DNA from: Streptomyces sp. NRRL S-31
GTDB taxonomy: Bacteria; Actinomycetota; Actinomycetes; Streptomycetales; Streptomycetaceae
Direction: 5' to 3'
Assembly (NCBI RefSeq): GCF_000718775.1
Contig: NZ_JOCB01000143.1
Span: 1-14,948, forward strand
DNA length: 14,948 nucleotides
In this document: piece by piece, positions 6,287-13,905 of the stretch
Layout: every line of letters begins with the position of its first letter
Numbering within the stretch: position 1 is the stretch's first letter
The notes under the pieces: generated by a model
Database searches by the model: none
What the model saw: only the letters and a program-made list of their open reading frames with translations
What the model was told of the DNA's origin: nothing
Position numbers and translations under genes: made by a program

Positions 6287-6571
6287 ATGAGCGAGTACCG
6301 CGTCCAGTTCACCGTCGAGGCCCGCGCCACCTACGACGCCCTGCCGGCCGAACGTCGTGCCCAGTTGGACAAGGCCGTGCGGATACTGGCCCGCGACCCG
6401 TTCCGGAAGAACGCGACCGCCCAGCTCGGGCCGGACGAGAACCTACGCAAGGCGTACGTGGCCCCCGGTGTGGTGCTGGAGTACATGGTGGCGGGCGCGA
6501 TCATGGTCGTCGTCGTGCTGGAGATCTTCGACGAGAGCGCCTACCTGATCGACGAGGCCGACGCGCGGTGA
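6287..6571 (+). CDS. Solitary RelE/ParE-like toxin-fold protein
   Basis: A 94-residue protein with the layout of the RelE/ParE superfamily: first strand YRVQFTVEARATYDALP, two helices with LDKAVRILARDPFRKNATAQLG, then the strands LRKAYVAPGVVLEYMVAGAIMVVVVLEIFDES. RelE members cleave mRNA at the ribosome and ParE members inhibit gyrase; neither activity can be assigned here. No partner antitoxin gene of the usual small DNA-binding type is adjacent: upstream is the divergent HAD gene, downstream a terminator and gltX in the opposite direction. It may therefore be a domesticated or orphan member. GAAGG lies only 2-3 bases before the ATG, so translation initiation may be weak or leaderless. Confidence 0.75.
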   Translation: MSEYRVQFTVEARATYDALPAERRAQLDKAVRILARDPFRKNATAQLGPDENLRKAYVAPGVVLEYMVAGAIMVVVVLEIFDESAYLIDEADAR

Positions 6572-6582
6572 GCGAGGACGCG

Positions 6583-6618
6583 TGAGGGGCGGCACCCGGG
6601 TCCGGGTGCCGCCCCTCA
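6583..6618. terminator. Bidirectional hairpin between relE-like gene and gltX
   Basis: A perfect 17-bp inverted repeat (TGAGGGGCGGCACCCGG, 6583-6599, and its complement, 6602-6618) with a GT centre lies 11 bases after the RelE-like stop and 12 bases from the gltX stop. No T-tract follows. The position between convergent genes indicates a shared terminator. Confidence 0.8.
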
Positions 6619-6630
6619 TGTCCGGGCCGG

Positions 6631-8115
6631 TCAGGCGCTCAGCCGCGCCAGCGCCGCGTCGATCCGGGCCAGCGTCTTCTCCTTGCCCAGGACCTCAAGG
6701 GACTCGAAGAGCGGCAGGCCGACGGTGCGGCCGGTGACGGCCACGCGGACCGGCGCCTGGGCCTTGCCGAGCTTGAGGCCGTGCGCCTCGCCGGCGGCCA
6801 GGACGGCCTCCTTCAGCGACTCGGCCGAGGTCCAGTCCGCCGCCTCGAGCTTCTCGCGGGCGGTGCGGAGCAGGGCGTCGGAGCCCTCCTTCATCGCCTT
6901 GGCCCAGGATGCCTCGTCGAAGACCGGCTCCGGCAGGAACAGGAAGTCGACGTTGTCGGTGATCTCGGAGAGGACCTTCAGCCGGGTCTGCGCGTGCGGG
7001 GCGACGGCCTCCCACTTCGCCGCGTCGAAGTCCTCCGGCGCCCAGGGGGCGAACGGCGCCTGGAGCCACGGGCGGCAGCGCTCGGTGAACTCCTTCACGT
7101 CCAGCATGCGGATGTGGTCGCCGTTGACCGACTCGCACTTCTTCAGGTCGAAGCGGGCCGGGTTCGGGTTCACGTCGGCGATGTCGAAGGCGGCGACCAT
7201 CTCCTCGATCGTGAAGATGTCCTGGTCCGCCGAGAGCGACCAGCCCAGCAGGGACAGGTAGTTGAGCAGGCCCTCGGGGAGGAAGCCCTGCTCGCGGTAG
7301 AGGTTCAGGGATGCCTGCGGGTCGCGCTTGGAGAGCTTCTTGTTGCCCTCGCCCATCACGTACGGCAGGTGCCCGAACAGGGGGGTCCGCTTGGCGATGC
7401 CCAGCTCGGTCAGCGCCTTGTACAGGGCGATCTGCCGCGGGGTGGAGGAGAGCAGGTCCTCGCCGCGCAGGACGTGGGTGATCTCCATCAGGGCGTCGTC
7501 GACCGGGTTGACCAGCGTGTACAGCGGGGCGCCGTTCGCCCGGACGATGCCGTAGTCGGGCACGTTCTCCGGGGTGAAGGTCAGCTCGCCGCGGACCAGG
7601 TCGGTGAAGGTGATCGTCTCGTCCGGCATCCGGAAGCGGACGATCGGGGTGCGGCCCTGGGCCTTGTACTCCTCGACCTGGGCGGCGCTCAGGTCGCGGC
7701 AGTGGCCGTCGTAGCCGGAGGGCTTGCCGGCGGCGCGGGCGGCCTCGCGGCGGGAGTCCAGCTCCTCCTGGGAGCAGTAGCAGTGGTAGGCGTGGCCGGC
7801 GTCCAGCAGCTTGCGCGCGACGTCGGCGTAGATGTCCATGCGCTGCGACTGGCGGTACGGCGCGTGCGGGCCGCCGACCTCGGGGCCCTCGTCCCAGTCG
7901 AAGCCGAGCCAGCGCATCGCGTCGAGCAGCTGCTGGTACGACTCCTCCGAGTCGCGGGCCGCGTCGGTGTCCTCGATGCGGAAGACCAGGGTGCCCTGGT
8001 GGTGCCGGGCGAACGCCCAGTTGAACAGGGCGGTGCGGACCAGGCCCACGTGGGGGTTACCGGTGGGCGAGGGACAGAAACGGACGCGTACGGGGGAGCC
8101 GGGTGCGCTAGCCAC
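6631..8115 (-). CDS. gltX: Glutamyl-tRNA synthetase
   Basis: A 494-residue class I aminoacyl-tRNA synthetase that attaches glutamate to tRNA-Glu with ATP. The HIGH-type motif is FCPSPTGNPHVGLVRTAL (PHVG, residues 21-24) and the KMSKS-type motif is KLSKRD (260-265); FRIEDTD follows the first motif, as in all GluRS, and the C-terminal half is the anticodon-binding helical region. In actinobacteria the enzyme is generally non-discriminating and also charges tRNA-Gln for later amidation by GatCAB (family knowledge). The GTG at 8115 is chosen: the protein then starts MASAPGSPVRVRF, and AAGG lies 9 bases upstream. A TTG at 8124 would abut that AAGG. It overlaps the stop of the FAH gene by 8 bases, so it is the second gene of that operon. 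A tRNA-Glu/tRNA-Gln array lies about 1.2 kb downstream. Confidence 0.97.
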   Translation of the reverse strand: MASAPGSPVRVRFCPSPTGNPHVGLVRTALFNWAFARHHQGTLVFRIEDTDAARDSEESYQQLLDAMRWLGFDWDEGPEVGGPHAPYRQSQRMDIYADVARKLLDAGHAYHCYCSQEELDSRREAARAAGKPSGYDGHCRDLSAAQVEEYKAQGRTPIVRFRMPDETITFTDLVRGELTFTPENVPDYGIVRANGAPLYTLVNPVDDALMEITHVLRGEDLLSSTPRQIALYKALTELGIAKRTPLFGHLPYVMGEGNKKLSKRDPQASLNLYREQGFLPEGLLNYLSLLGWSLSADQDIFTIEEMVAAFDIADVNPNPARFDLKKCESVNGDHIRMLDVKEFTERCRPWLQAPFAPWAPEDFDAAKWEAVAPHAQTRLKVLSEITDNVDFLFLPEPVFDEASWAKAMKEGSDALLRTAREKLEAADWTSAESLKEAVLAAGEAHGLKLGKAQAPVRVAVTGRTVGLPLFESLEVLGKEKTLARIDAALARLSA

Positions 8116-8893
8116 GCTTGACAACCTTGTTGGTGAGAGTGCCGATGCCTTCGATGGTGACGGCGACCTCGTCGCCGACGTTGAGGGGGCCGACCCCCGC
8201 GGGGGTGCCGGTGAGGATGACGTCGCCGGGGAGCAGCGTCATCGCCTCGGTGATGTTGACGACCAGGTCCTCGATGGAGTGGATCATCTCGCTGGTGCGG
8301 CCCAGCTGGCGCTGTTCGCCGTTGACCGTGAGCTGGATGGTCAGGTCGTTGGCGCGGGCGAGGTCGAGGTCGGTCTCCACCCAGGGGCCGAGCGGGCAGG
8401 AGGTGTCGAAGCCCTTGGCGCGGGCCCACTGCTTCTCGCGCCGCTGCACGTCCCGGGCGGTGACGTCGACGGCGCAGGTGTAGCCGAGGATGACGTCCTT
8501 GACCCGCTCGCGCGGGACCTCCCGGCACAGGCGGCCGATCACGACGGCCAGCTCGGCCTCGTGGTGCAGCTCCTGGGAGAAGGCGGGGTACTGGATCTCG
8601 TCGCCGGGGCCGATCACCGAGGTGGACGGCTTGAAGAAGGCGAAGGGGACGTCCGGCACCTCGTTGCCCAGCTCGCGCGCGTGTTCGGCGTAGTTGCGGC
8701 CGAACGCCACGACCTTGTTGGGCAGCACCGGCGGCAGCAGCCGGACCTTGTTCAGCGGCACCTTCGTCCCGGACAGCTCGAAGTCCGCGAACGGGATGCC
8801 CTTGATGATGTCGAGGACGAGTTCGTCCTGCTTGTCGCCCTCGACCGCGCCGAAGGCGACGTTCCCGTCGATGGAGAACCTGGCGATGCGCAC
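8108..8893 (-). CDS. Fumarylacetoacetate hydrolase family protein
   Basis: A 261-residue protein of the FAH superfamily, metal-dependent enzymes that cleave or isomerise acylpyruvate-type substrates and decarboxylate oxaloacetate. Visible hallmarks: FGRNYAEHAREL (64-75), FFKPSTSVIGPGD (86-98), the metal-ligand segment HHEAELAVVIG (E112, E114) with D143 in YTCAVDVTARD, and GDVILTGTPAGVGPL near the end. The short length and small N-terminal domain fit FAHD1-like or HpaG-like members; the exact substrate is not evident. The GTG at 8893 has AAGGA 4 bases upstream. The 3' end overlaps gltX by 8 bases, so this gene leads the FAH-gltX operon and probably carries its promoter in 8894-8990. No clear -35/-10 pair was found there, though TAACCT and AATACG are -10-like. 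Confidence 0.92.
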   Translation of the reverse strand: MRIARFSIDGNVAFGAVEGDKQDELVLDIIKGIPFADFELSGTKVPLNKVRLLPPVLPNKVVAFGRNYAEHARELGNEVPDVPFAFFKPSTSVIGPGDEIQYPAFSQELHHEAELAVVIGRLCREVPRERVKDVILGYTCAVDVTARDVQRREKQWARAKGFDTSCPLGPWVETDLDLARANDLTIQLTVNGEQRQLGRTSEMIHSIEDLVVNITEAMTLLPGDVILTGTPAGVGPLNVGDEVAVTIEGIGTLTNKVVKRG

Positions 8894-8993
8894 GGGATCC
8901 TTGCGCCCCTCACTGAGAACCGGCGTATTGACGTCCCAGGTTATCGGAGCTATGCGAAGTCGCTCGCTGCCGGGTGTGTCGCCGCAGGTCGAA

Positions 8994-9077
8994 GGCGGGT
9001 CACCGAACCCGTTCGGCGGGCGTCCGCGGAGTGGGGGCGGGTCGCCGGACCCGTTCGGGAGGCGTCCGCCGGGCGGG
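8994..9077. repeat. 42-bp imperfect tandem duplication
   Basis: Two adjacent 42-bp units (8994-9035 and 9036-9077) both begin GGCGGGTC and share ACCCGTTCGG and GGCGTCCGC in register. The units differ at roughly one base in six, so the duplication is old or maintained under constraint. It lies in the 266-bp stretch (8894-9159) that has no gene, between the FAH start and the small-peptide gene. Confidence 0.75.
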
Positions 9078-9096
9078 CCGGGCGCCGGGGACGAAG

Positions 9097-9145
9097 CGAG
9101 CGCGGCCGGGAGGGATCAGCGCCTGATCCCTCCCGGCCGCGCTCG
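9097..9145. terminator. Very long perfect hairpin after the small-peptide gene
   Basis: A perfect 23-bp inverted repeat (9097-9119 with 9123-9145) has only CGC at its centre; the inner arm reads GGGAGGGATCAG. It starts 14 bases past the stop of the minus-strand 64-residue gene, where that transcript should end. The unusual stem length suggests a very strong terminator or an RNA-stabilising element. Confidence 0.8.
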
Positions 9146-9159
9146 GCATCGCGCGCCGG

Positions 9160-9354
9160 TCACTCGCCGGCCGGGGCACCCGCCGTGACCGGGACCTCCA
9201 TGAGGATGGTGCGCCGGGGGTTGGCCGTCTGCGCGGGGAGGTCGACGGAGTGCTCCGGCAGCTCGGGCGTGTGCAGCTCGCCGGCGTCCTTGAGGTGCGC
9301 CAGGGTCGTGCGTCGCGGGTTGGCTATCTTGCGGAACATCGTCGTCGTCTTCAC
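9160..9354 (-). CDS. Unrecognised 64-residue peptide with duplicated ANPRRT motif
   Basis: A 64-residue protein I do not recognise. It starts with GTG at 9354, supported by AGGA 8 bases upstream, and ends before a strong hairpin. Residues 11-18 (ANPRRTTL) and 44-51 (ANPRRTIL) are near-identical. Their codons differ at several third positions (CCG/CCC, CGA/CGG, ACG/ACC), so the repeat looks kept at the protein level. The middle (GELHTPELPEHSVDLPAQ) is acidic and proline-containing. There is no signal peptide, membrane helix or cysteine. A shorter form could start at the ATG at 9339. It lies beside and divergent from the conservon, so the two may share the 570-bp regulatory gap. It could be a small regulatory protein or a peptide precursor; no modification enzyme is nearby. 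Confidence 0.7.
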   Translation of the reverse strand: MKTTTMFRKIANPRRTTLAHLKDAGELHTPELPEHSVDLPAQTANPRRTILMEVPVTAGAPAGE

Positions 9355-9927
9355 CGTTGTCGTCCTGTGCCCTCTGGTCGGGTGGGTTGGCAGTGTCGTC
9401 GCTCTTGTAAAGCGTCAGGCTAAACATCCGATTCCCCGACGAAGCCGCCAACTGCCCTGGAGAAGCATGTGAGTTTGCTCACGAACTCACGGGCATAACG
9501 GTCAATTCCGACCGTCAATCCGCCCCAGTGAAACGGACATTGACCCACTGAAGCCACCATTCCGCTCCTGATCATGGCGACTGGGACACCGGGTGTCGAC
9601 CCGCGACTCGCCAAGGTATGCCCGTTATTGGCCGAAACAGGTTCCACGGCAGGTAGTCCGGCCCTCACGCGCCGTCACGTAGGTCACAGCTCGGCCCACT
9701 GCCCTTGTTGGAGATCCTGCACTGTGCTGGAATTCCACGGACCGCCGCGGGATCGAGCCGGCGCGCAGGGGGCGCAACACAGCGCCGAGCGGCGGCGAGA
9801 CAGGGGGGAACCAGCGCCGGTCACTCACGACCACCCGGGGGGCGTAATTCAGGACGCTCCCCACAACGCCGACACCGTGTCCCTCCGTTCACGCGGAGGG
9901 GTGCCTGGTCCAGAGGTTGCGACGCTA
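9355..9927. promoter_or_regulatory. Divergent regulatory gap between peptide gene and conservon
   Basis: This 573-bp gap is AT-richer than its surroundings and holds no supported gene; the upstream extension of the cvnA frame through it has no ribosome-binding site. It contains two dyads: GTGAGTT (9469-9475) with AACTCAC (9484-9490), and ACGGTC (9498-9503) with GACCGT (9510-9515). A hairpin (CCCTCCG, 9881-9887, with CGGAGGG, 9894-9900) lies just before cvnA. It probably contains the promoters of both divergent genes. Confidence 0.6.
9705..9733 (+). promoter_or_regulatory. Candidate housekeeping promoter of the conservon
   Basis: TTGTTG (9705-9710), a 17-bp spacer and TGGAAT (9728-9733) resemble a Streptomyces sigma-HrdB promoter; the -10 matches TAGRRT at five of six bases and the -35 keeps TTG. 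The predicted start near 9740 would leave a leader of about 190 nt before cvnA, containing the small CCCTCCG hairpin. The assignment rests on motif resemblance only. Confidence 0.4.
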
Positions 9928-12900
9928 GTGCAGGGACGTTTCAAGAGGGATGGCAGCGCTTCGGCGGAGCCGGAGCCGCACGGCGGGACCGACCGCGGCT
10001 CCACGCCCCAGCACGCCCAGAACCCGGGTCCGGCCCCGGCCGGTGACGGCGGCGGACGCCCCAAGCCGCCGACCTCGTCGGCCCCCACGACGGCGACCCC
10101 TTCGGGCAACCCCACGCCGTCGGTGAAGCCCGCCCGGAGCGCCGCCGGCCCCGGCTCCCGGATGGCCCTGCGCAACTGGCGCATCTCCACGCGCCTGGTC
10201 TCCCTGCTCGCGCTGCCGGTGGTCGCGGCGACCACGCTGGGCGCGCTGCGCATCGAAGAGAACCTGAACGACATCCAGCAGCTCGACAACATGAAGCTGC
10301 TGACGGAGATGACCAAGCAGGCCACCGAGCTGGCCGCGGCGCTCCAGGACGAGCGCGACCAGTCCGCCGGCCCCCTGGCGCACGGCGGTCTGAAGGCGAA
10401 CGACTACCAGATCAAGGCCTACCAGCAGAAGACCGACCGGGCCCGCGACACCTTCCTCGACGCCTCCGAGCAGATCGACGCGGCGAGCAAGGGCGGCGAC
10501 CTCCAGGGCGTGCGCGACGCGCTCGTCGGCCTCGCCAACCAGCTGGACGACCTGGCGCGCATCCGCCAGAAGGCGTACACGTCCAAGGAGAACTCCTCCC
10601 AGACGGTCGAGTCGTACCACCGGCTGATCACCCAGCTGGTCGGCCTCTCCCAGGACATGGCGGAGGCGTCCAGCAACCCGGAGATGATCTCGCGCACCCG
10701 TGCCCTGGCGGCCTTCTCCACCGCCAAGGAGTACGCCTCCGTGCAGCGCGCCATGATCGCCGCCGCGCTGCCCGCGACCACCGACAAAAAGGGCGACCTC
10801 TCCGAGAACGACCGCCTCTACGGCCAGTCGGCGTACGAGAGCGAGAACTCCGAGCTGGCGATCTTCCGGAAGATCTACGCCGACCACAACGCCGAGGAAC
10901 TCCTCAAGCCGATCGACGAGGGCAACCCGACGATCGAGTCCGCCGACACCTACGCCAAGCGTGCCTTCGAGTCCCCGGACGGCCTCCAGCAGCTGCCGGC
11001 GCGCTCGTACAAGGACTGGGTGGACGACAGCTCGACCAAGCTCGAGCAGATGAAGAAGATCGAGCACACGCTCCTGGAGGAGATGGAGCAGAAGGCCCGT
11101 GAGCTGAAGAGCGCCACCCAGCAGGAAGCCATCATCTCCGGTGCGCTGATCCTGCTCGTGCTCGGTGTCTCGCTGGTCGGCGCGTTCGTCGTCGCCCGGT
11201 CCATGATCCGCTCGCTGCGCCGGCTCCAGGAGACCGCGACCAGGGTCGCCCAGGACCGTCTGCCCGAGCTGGTCAAGCAGCTCTCCGAGTCCGACCCGCA
11301 GGACGTGGACACCTCCGTGGAGTCGGTCGGTGTGCACTCCCGGGACGAGATCGGCCAGGTGGCCACGGCCTTCGACGACGTGCACCGCGAGGCGGTCCGC
11401 CTCGCCGCCGAGCAGGCCCTGCTGCGGGGCAACGTCAACGCGATGTTCACCAACCTCTCGCGCCGCTCCCAGGGTCTGATCCAGCGCCAGCTGTCGCTGA
11501 TCTCCGAGCTGGAGTCCCGCGAGGCCGACCCGGACCAGCTGTCCTCGCTGTTCAAGCTGGACCACCTCGCCACCCGTATGCGCCGTAACGGTGAGAACCT
11601 GCTGGTCCTCGCCGGTGAGGAGCCCGGCCGCCGGTGGACCCGCCCGGTCCCGCTGGTCGACGTGCTCCGCGCCGCCGCGTCCGAGGTGGAGCAGTACGAG
11701 CGCATCGAGCTGGCCTCCGTCCCCACCACCGAGGTCGCCGGCCGGGTCGTCAACGACCTCGTGCACCTGCTCGCCGAGCTGCTGGAGAACGCGACCTCGT
11801 TCTCCTCGCCGCAGACCAAGGTCAAGGTCACCGGTCACGCGCTGCCCGACGGCCGCGTCCTGATCGAGATCCACGACACCGGTATCGGCCTCTCCCCCGA
11901 GGACCTCGCGGCGATCAACGAGCGGCTCGCCTCGCCGCCCACCGTGGACGTGTCGGTCTCCCGCCGCATGGGTCTGTTCGTGGTCGGCCGGCTGTCCCAG
12001 CGCCACGGCATCCGCATACAGCTGCGCCCCTCCGACTCCGGTGGTACGACCGCGCTGGTCATGCTGCCCGTGGACGTCGCCCAGGGCGGCAAGAAGCCCG
12101 CTCCGGGCAAGTCCGGCGCCCCCGTCGGCACCGGTGGCCCCGCCGCCGCGCAGGCCGCGGCGGGTGCCGCGGCGGCCCGGCGGCAGAACGGCAACGGCGG
12201 CGGCAACGGCGGCGACGGTCCGGCCGGTGGCGGTCTGTTCGGCACCGCTCCGGGCCCGCGCGGCCAGGCCGGCTCCCCGCAGGGTCCCCGGGCGACGCTG
12301 CCCGGCACGGGCCAGGGCGGCCGTCCCGGTGCGCCGGGCGGAGCGCGTGGTCCGCAGGGCGGCCCCGGTGCCGCCCCGCAGCAGGGCGGCCGGGTACCGG
12401 CCGGTTCCGGTGCGGGCGGCTTCGGCAGCCAGGCCCCCGGTGCGCCGCAGGGCCTCCAGGCGGCCGGCCCCAACGGTCAGAACGGCCAGAACGGCGCGAA
12501 CGGTCCGCAGCAGGACCTCTTCGGCGGCCGGGGCCGGAAGCGGTCCGGTGCGCCCAAGGAGCAGGGGCGCCGGCCCCAGCTGCCGCCGCGCGGCGGCCCG
12601 CGGGCCGAGCTGCCCGGCGGTGACCCGCAGTGGGGCAACGCCCAGGCCCCGCTCTCCCCCGCCTCGCTGGACACCCCGCGCGGCCACGACGAGCAGGAGC
12701 CGGGGCAGATCGCGCGCATGCCGCGCGTGGACGGCCGGCAGGGGCCGGGCTCGACCGCGGAGATGCCCCGGATCGACGCCCAGGACCCGGCCGTGACGGG
12801 CGAGTTCTCGCGCCCCGAGCTGCCCGGCGGTACCGGTTCCGGGCAGCGGACGGGCCAGTTCCCGCGCCCCGACGACTTCCAGCAGACGGGCCAGTTCCCG

Positions 12901-13905
12901 CGTCCCGACGAGCTCCAGCAGACCGGGCAGTTCCCCCGCCCCGACGAGCTCCAGCAGACGGGCCAGTTCCCGCGTCCCGACGAGCTCCAGCAGACCGGGC
13001 AGTTCCCCCGCCCCGACGAGCTCCAGCAGACCGGGCAGTTCCCCCGCCCCGACGAGCTCCAGCAGACCGGGCAGTTCCCCCGCCCCGATGACTTCCAGCA
13101 GCCCAGTCAGTACCCGCGTCCCGACGCCGAGCGGCAGCCGGGCCGGTTCGACGGTCCCGGCGTCCAGCGGGACGGCGGCCCGTTCGTGCGCTCGGACGTG
13201 TTCGGCGCGCCGGCCGGGCCGGACAACGGCGGACGGCACACGGGCCGGTTCCCGGCGCCGCAAGCGCCGCAGGCGTACGACGGTTACGACGGCGGCAGCA
13301 CCGGGCAGCACGCCCTGCCCGGCCACCAGAACCCCGCCCACACCGGGCAGTTCGAGCGCCCGCAGCCGGACGGCCGGGACGACTTCGGCGCCCCGCGTCC
13401 GCCGGCCCCCCAGCAGCGTCGCCGGCCCGAGCCGGAGGCACTGCCGCCGGCCAGCGGCCCGGGCGACGGCCGGACCCCGCTGTTCGACACGCTGGAGAGC
13501 AACTGGTTCCACGACCAGCAGGACCAGCCGGGCCAGGAGCAGGAGAGCGCGCCCGCGCAGCGGCAGCCGCAGACACCGGCGTCCGCTCCGCAGCGGTCCG
13601 CGGCGAACACCGGCTCCTGGCGCACCTCGCCGAACGACGAACTCGTCCGGCAGGCCGAGCGCGTCCGGCAGCCCGCCGCGGGCGGGGTCACCACCTCCGG
13701 CCTGCCGCGCCGGGTGCCGCGGGCGAACCTCGTACCCGGTACGGCACAACAGCAACAGCACCAAAGCGGTCCGCAGGTCTCGCGTGCGCCTGACGACGTA
13801 CGCGGACGGCTGACCAATCTTCGTCGGGGCATCGCTCAGGGCCGTCAGGCCGGCAGCGGCCAGACCGGCAGCTTCCCGAGCCCCACTCACCAGCAGGAGC
13901 GTTAG
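9928..13905 (+). CDS. cvnA: Conservon sensor: nitrate/nitrite-sensor-like histidine kinase CvnA
   Basis: A 1325-residue membrane sensor. Residues 1-78 are charged, Pro/Gly-rich and disordered. The first membrane helix is about 90-108, the external helical sensing region about 109-400 (NIT-like), and the second helix about 402-424. A HAMP-like linker follows. The kinase-like core has FKLDHLATRMRRNGENLLVL (H546, a possible phosphoacceptor) and the ATPase boxes HLLAELLENATSFS (N621), HDTGIGLS (D650) and SRRMGLFVVGRL. From about residue 715 the tail of ~600 residues is Gly/Pro/Gln-rich and disordered, with eight 12-residue repeats (975-1070). In conservons this protein is thought to sense a membrane signal and interact with CvnB, CvnC and the GTPase CvnD. 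The GTG at 9928 (MQGRFKRDGS) is chosen by position and conservation from memory; GAGG lies 11 bases upstream. An in-frame GTG at 9901 sits too close to its GGAGGG. It is followed directly by cvnB. Confidence 0.92.
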   Translation: MQGRFKRDGSASAEPEPHGGTDRGSTPQHAQNPGPAPAGDGGGRPKPPTSSAPTTATPSGNPTPSVKPARSAAGPGSRMALRNWRISTRLVSLLALPVVAATTLGALRIEENLNDIQQLDNMKLLTEMTKQATELAAALQDERDQSAGPLAHGGLKANDYQIKAYQQKTDRARDTFLDASEQIDAASKGGDLQGVRDALVGLANQLDDLARIRQKAYTSKENSSQTVESYHRLITQLVGLSQDMAEASSNPEMISRTRALAAFSTAKEYASVQRAMIAAALPATTDKKGDLSENDRLYGQSAYESENSELAIFRKIYADHNAEELLKPIDEGNPTIESADTYAKRAFESPDGLQQLPARSYKDWVDDSSTKLEQMKKIEHTLLEEMEQKARELKSATQQEAIISGALILLVLGVSLVGAFVVARSMIRSLRRLQETATRVAQDRLPELVKQLSESDPQDVDTSVESVGVHSRDEIGQVATAFDDVHREAVRLAAEQALLRGNVNAMFTNLSRRSQGLIQRQLSLISELESREADPDQLSSLFKLDHLATRMRRNGENLLVLAGEEPGRRWTRPVPLVDVLRAAASEVEQYERIELASVPTTEVAGRVVNDLVHLLAELLENATSFSSPQTKVKVTGHALPDGRVLIEIHDTGIGLSPEDLAAINERLASPPTVDVSVSRRMGLFVVGRLSQRHGIRIQLRPSDSGGTTALVMLPVDVAQGGKKPAPGKSGAPVGTGGPAAAQAAAGAAAARRQNGNGGGNGGDGPAGGGLFGTAPGPRGQAGSPQGPRATLPGTGQGGRPGAPGGARGPQGGPGAAPQQGGRVPAGSGAGGFGSQAPGAPQGLQAAGPNGQNGQNGANGPQQDLFGGRGRKRSGAPKEQGRRPQLPPRGGPRAELPGGDPQWGNAQAPLSPASLDTPRGHDEQEPGQIARMPRVDGRQGPGSTAEMPRIDAQDPAVTGEFSRPELPGGTGSGQRTGQFPRPDDFQQTGQFPRPDELQQTGQFPRPDELQQTGQFPRPDELQQTGQFPRPDELQQTGQFPRPDELQQTGQFPRPDDFQQPSQYPRPDAERQPGRFDGPGVQRDGGPFVRSDVFGAPAGPDNGGRHTGRFPAPQAPQAYDGYDGGSTGQHALPGHQNPAHTGQFERPQPDGRDDFGAPRPPAPQQRRRPEPEALPPASGPGDGRTPLFDTLESNWFHDQQDQPGQEQESAPAQRQPQTPASAPQRSAANTGSWRTSPNDELVRQAERVRQPAAGGVTTSGLPRRVPRANLVPGTAQQQQHQSGPQVSRAPDDVRGRLTNLRRGIAQGRQAGSGQTGSFPSPTHQQER
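12850..13137 (+). repeat. Eight 36-bp coding repeats (TGQFPRPDxxQQ) in cvnA
   Basis: Eight in-frame 36-bp units encode TGQFPRPD[EL/DF]QQ; the last is degenerate (PSQYPRPDAERQ). Units 2 (12886-12921) and 4 (12958-12993) are identical, and units 3, 5 and 6 are identical, so units 2-3 and 4-5 form a duplicated 72-bp block. The pattern shows recent expansion by slippage or unequal exchange. The units lie in the disordered cytoplasmic tail. Confidence 0.95.

Noticed and set aside
6781..8121. A 446-codon open frame antisense to gltX
   Set aside because: The opposite strand encodes an unmistakable GluRS with both catalytic motifs; the antisense translation has only biased Val/Gly/Leu/Gln composition.
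9574..9927. N-terminal extension of CvnA by 118 codons
   Set aside because: The frame happens to be open, but the translation lacks family features, the AT-richer composition is intergenic, and the sequence contains dyads and a promoter-like element.
12850..13137. 36-bp repeats as a CRISPR array
   Set aside because: Units are contiguous with no spacers, remain in the cvnA reading frame and encode a periodic peptide.
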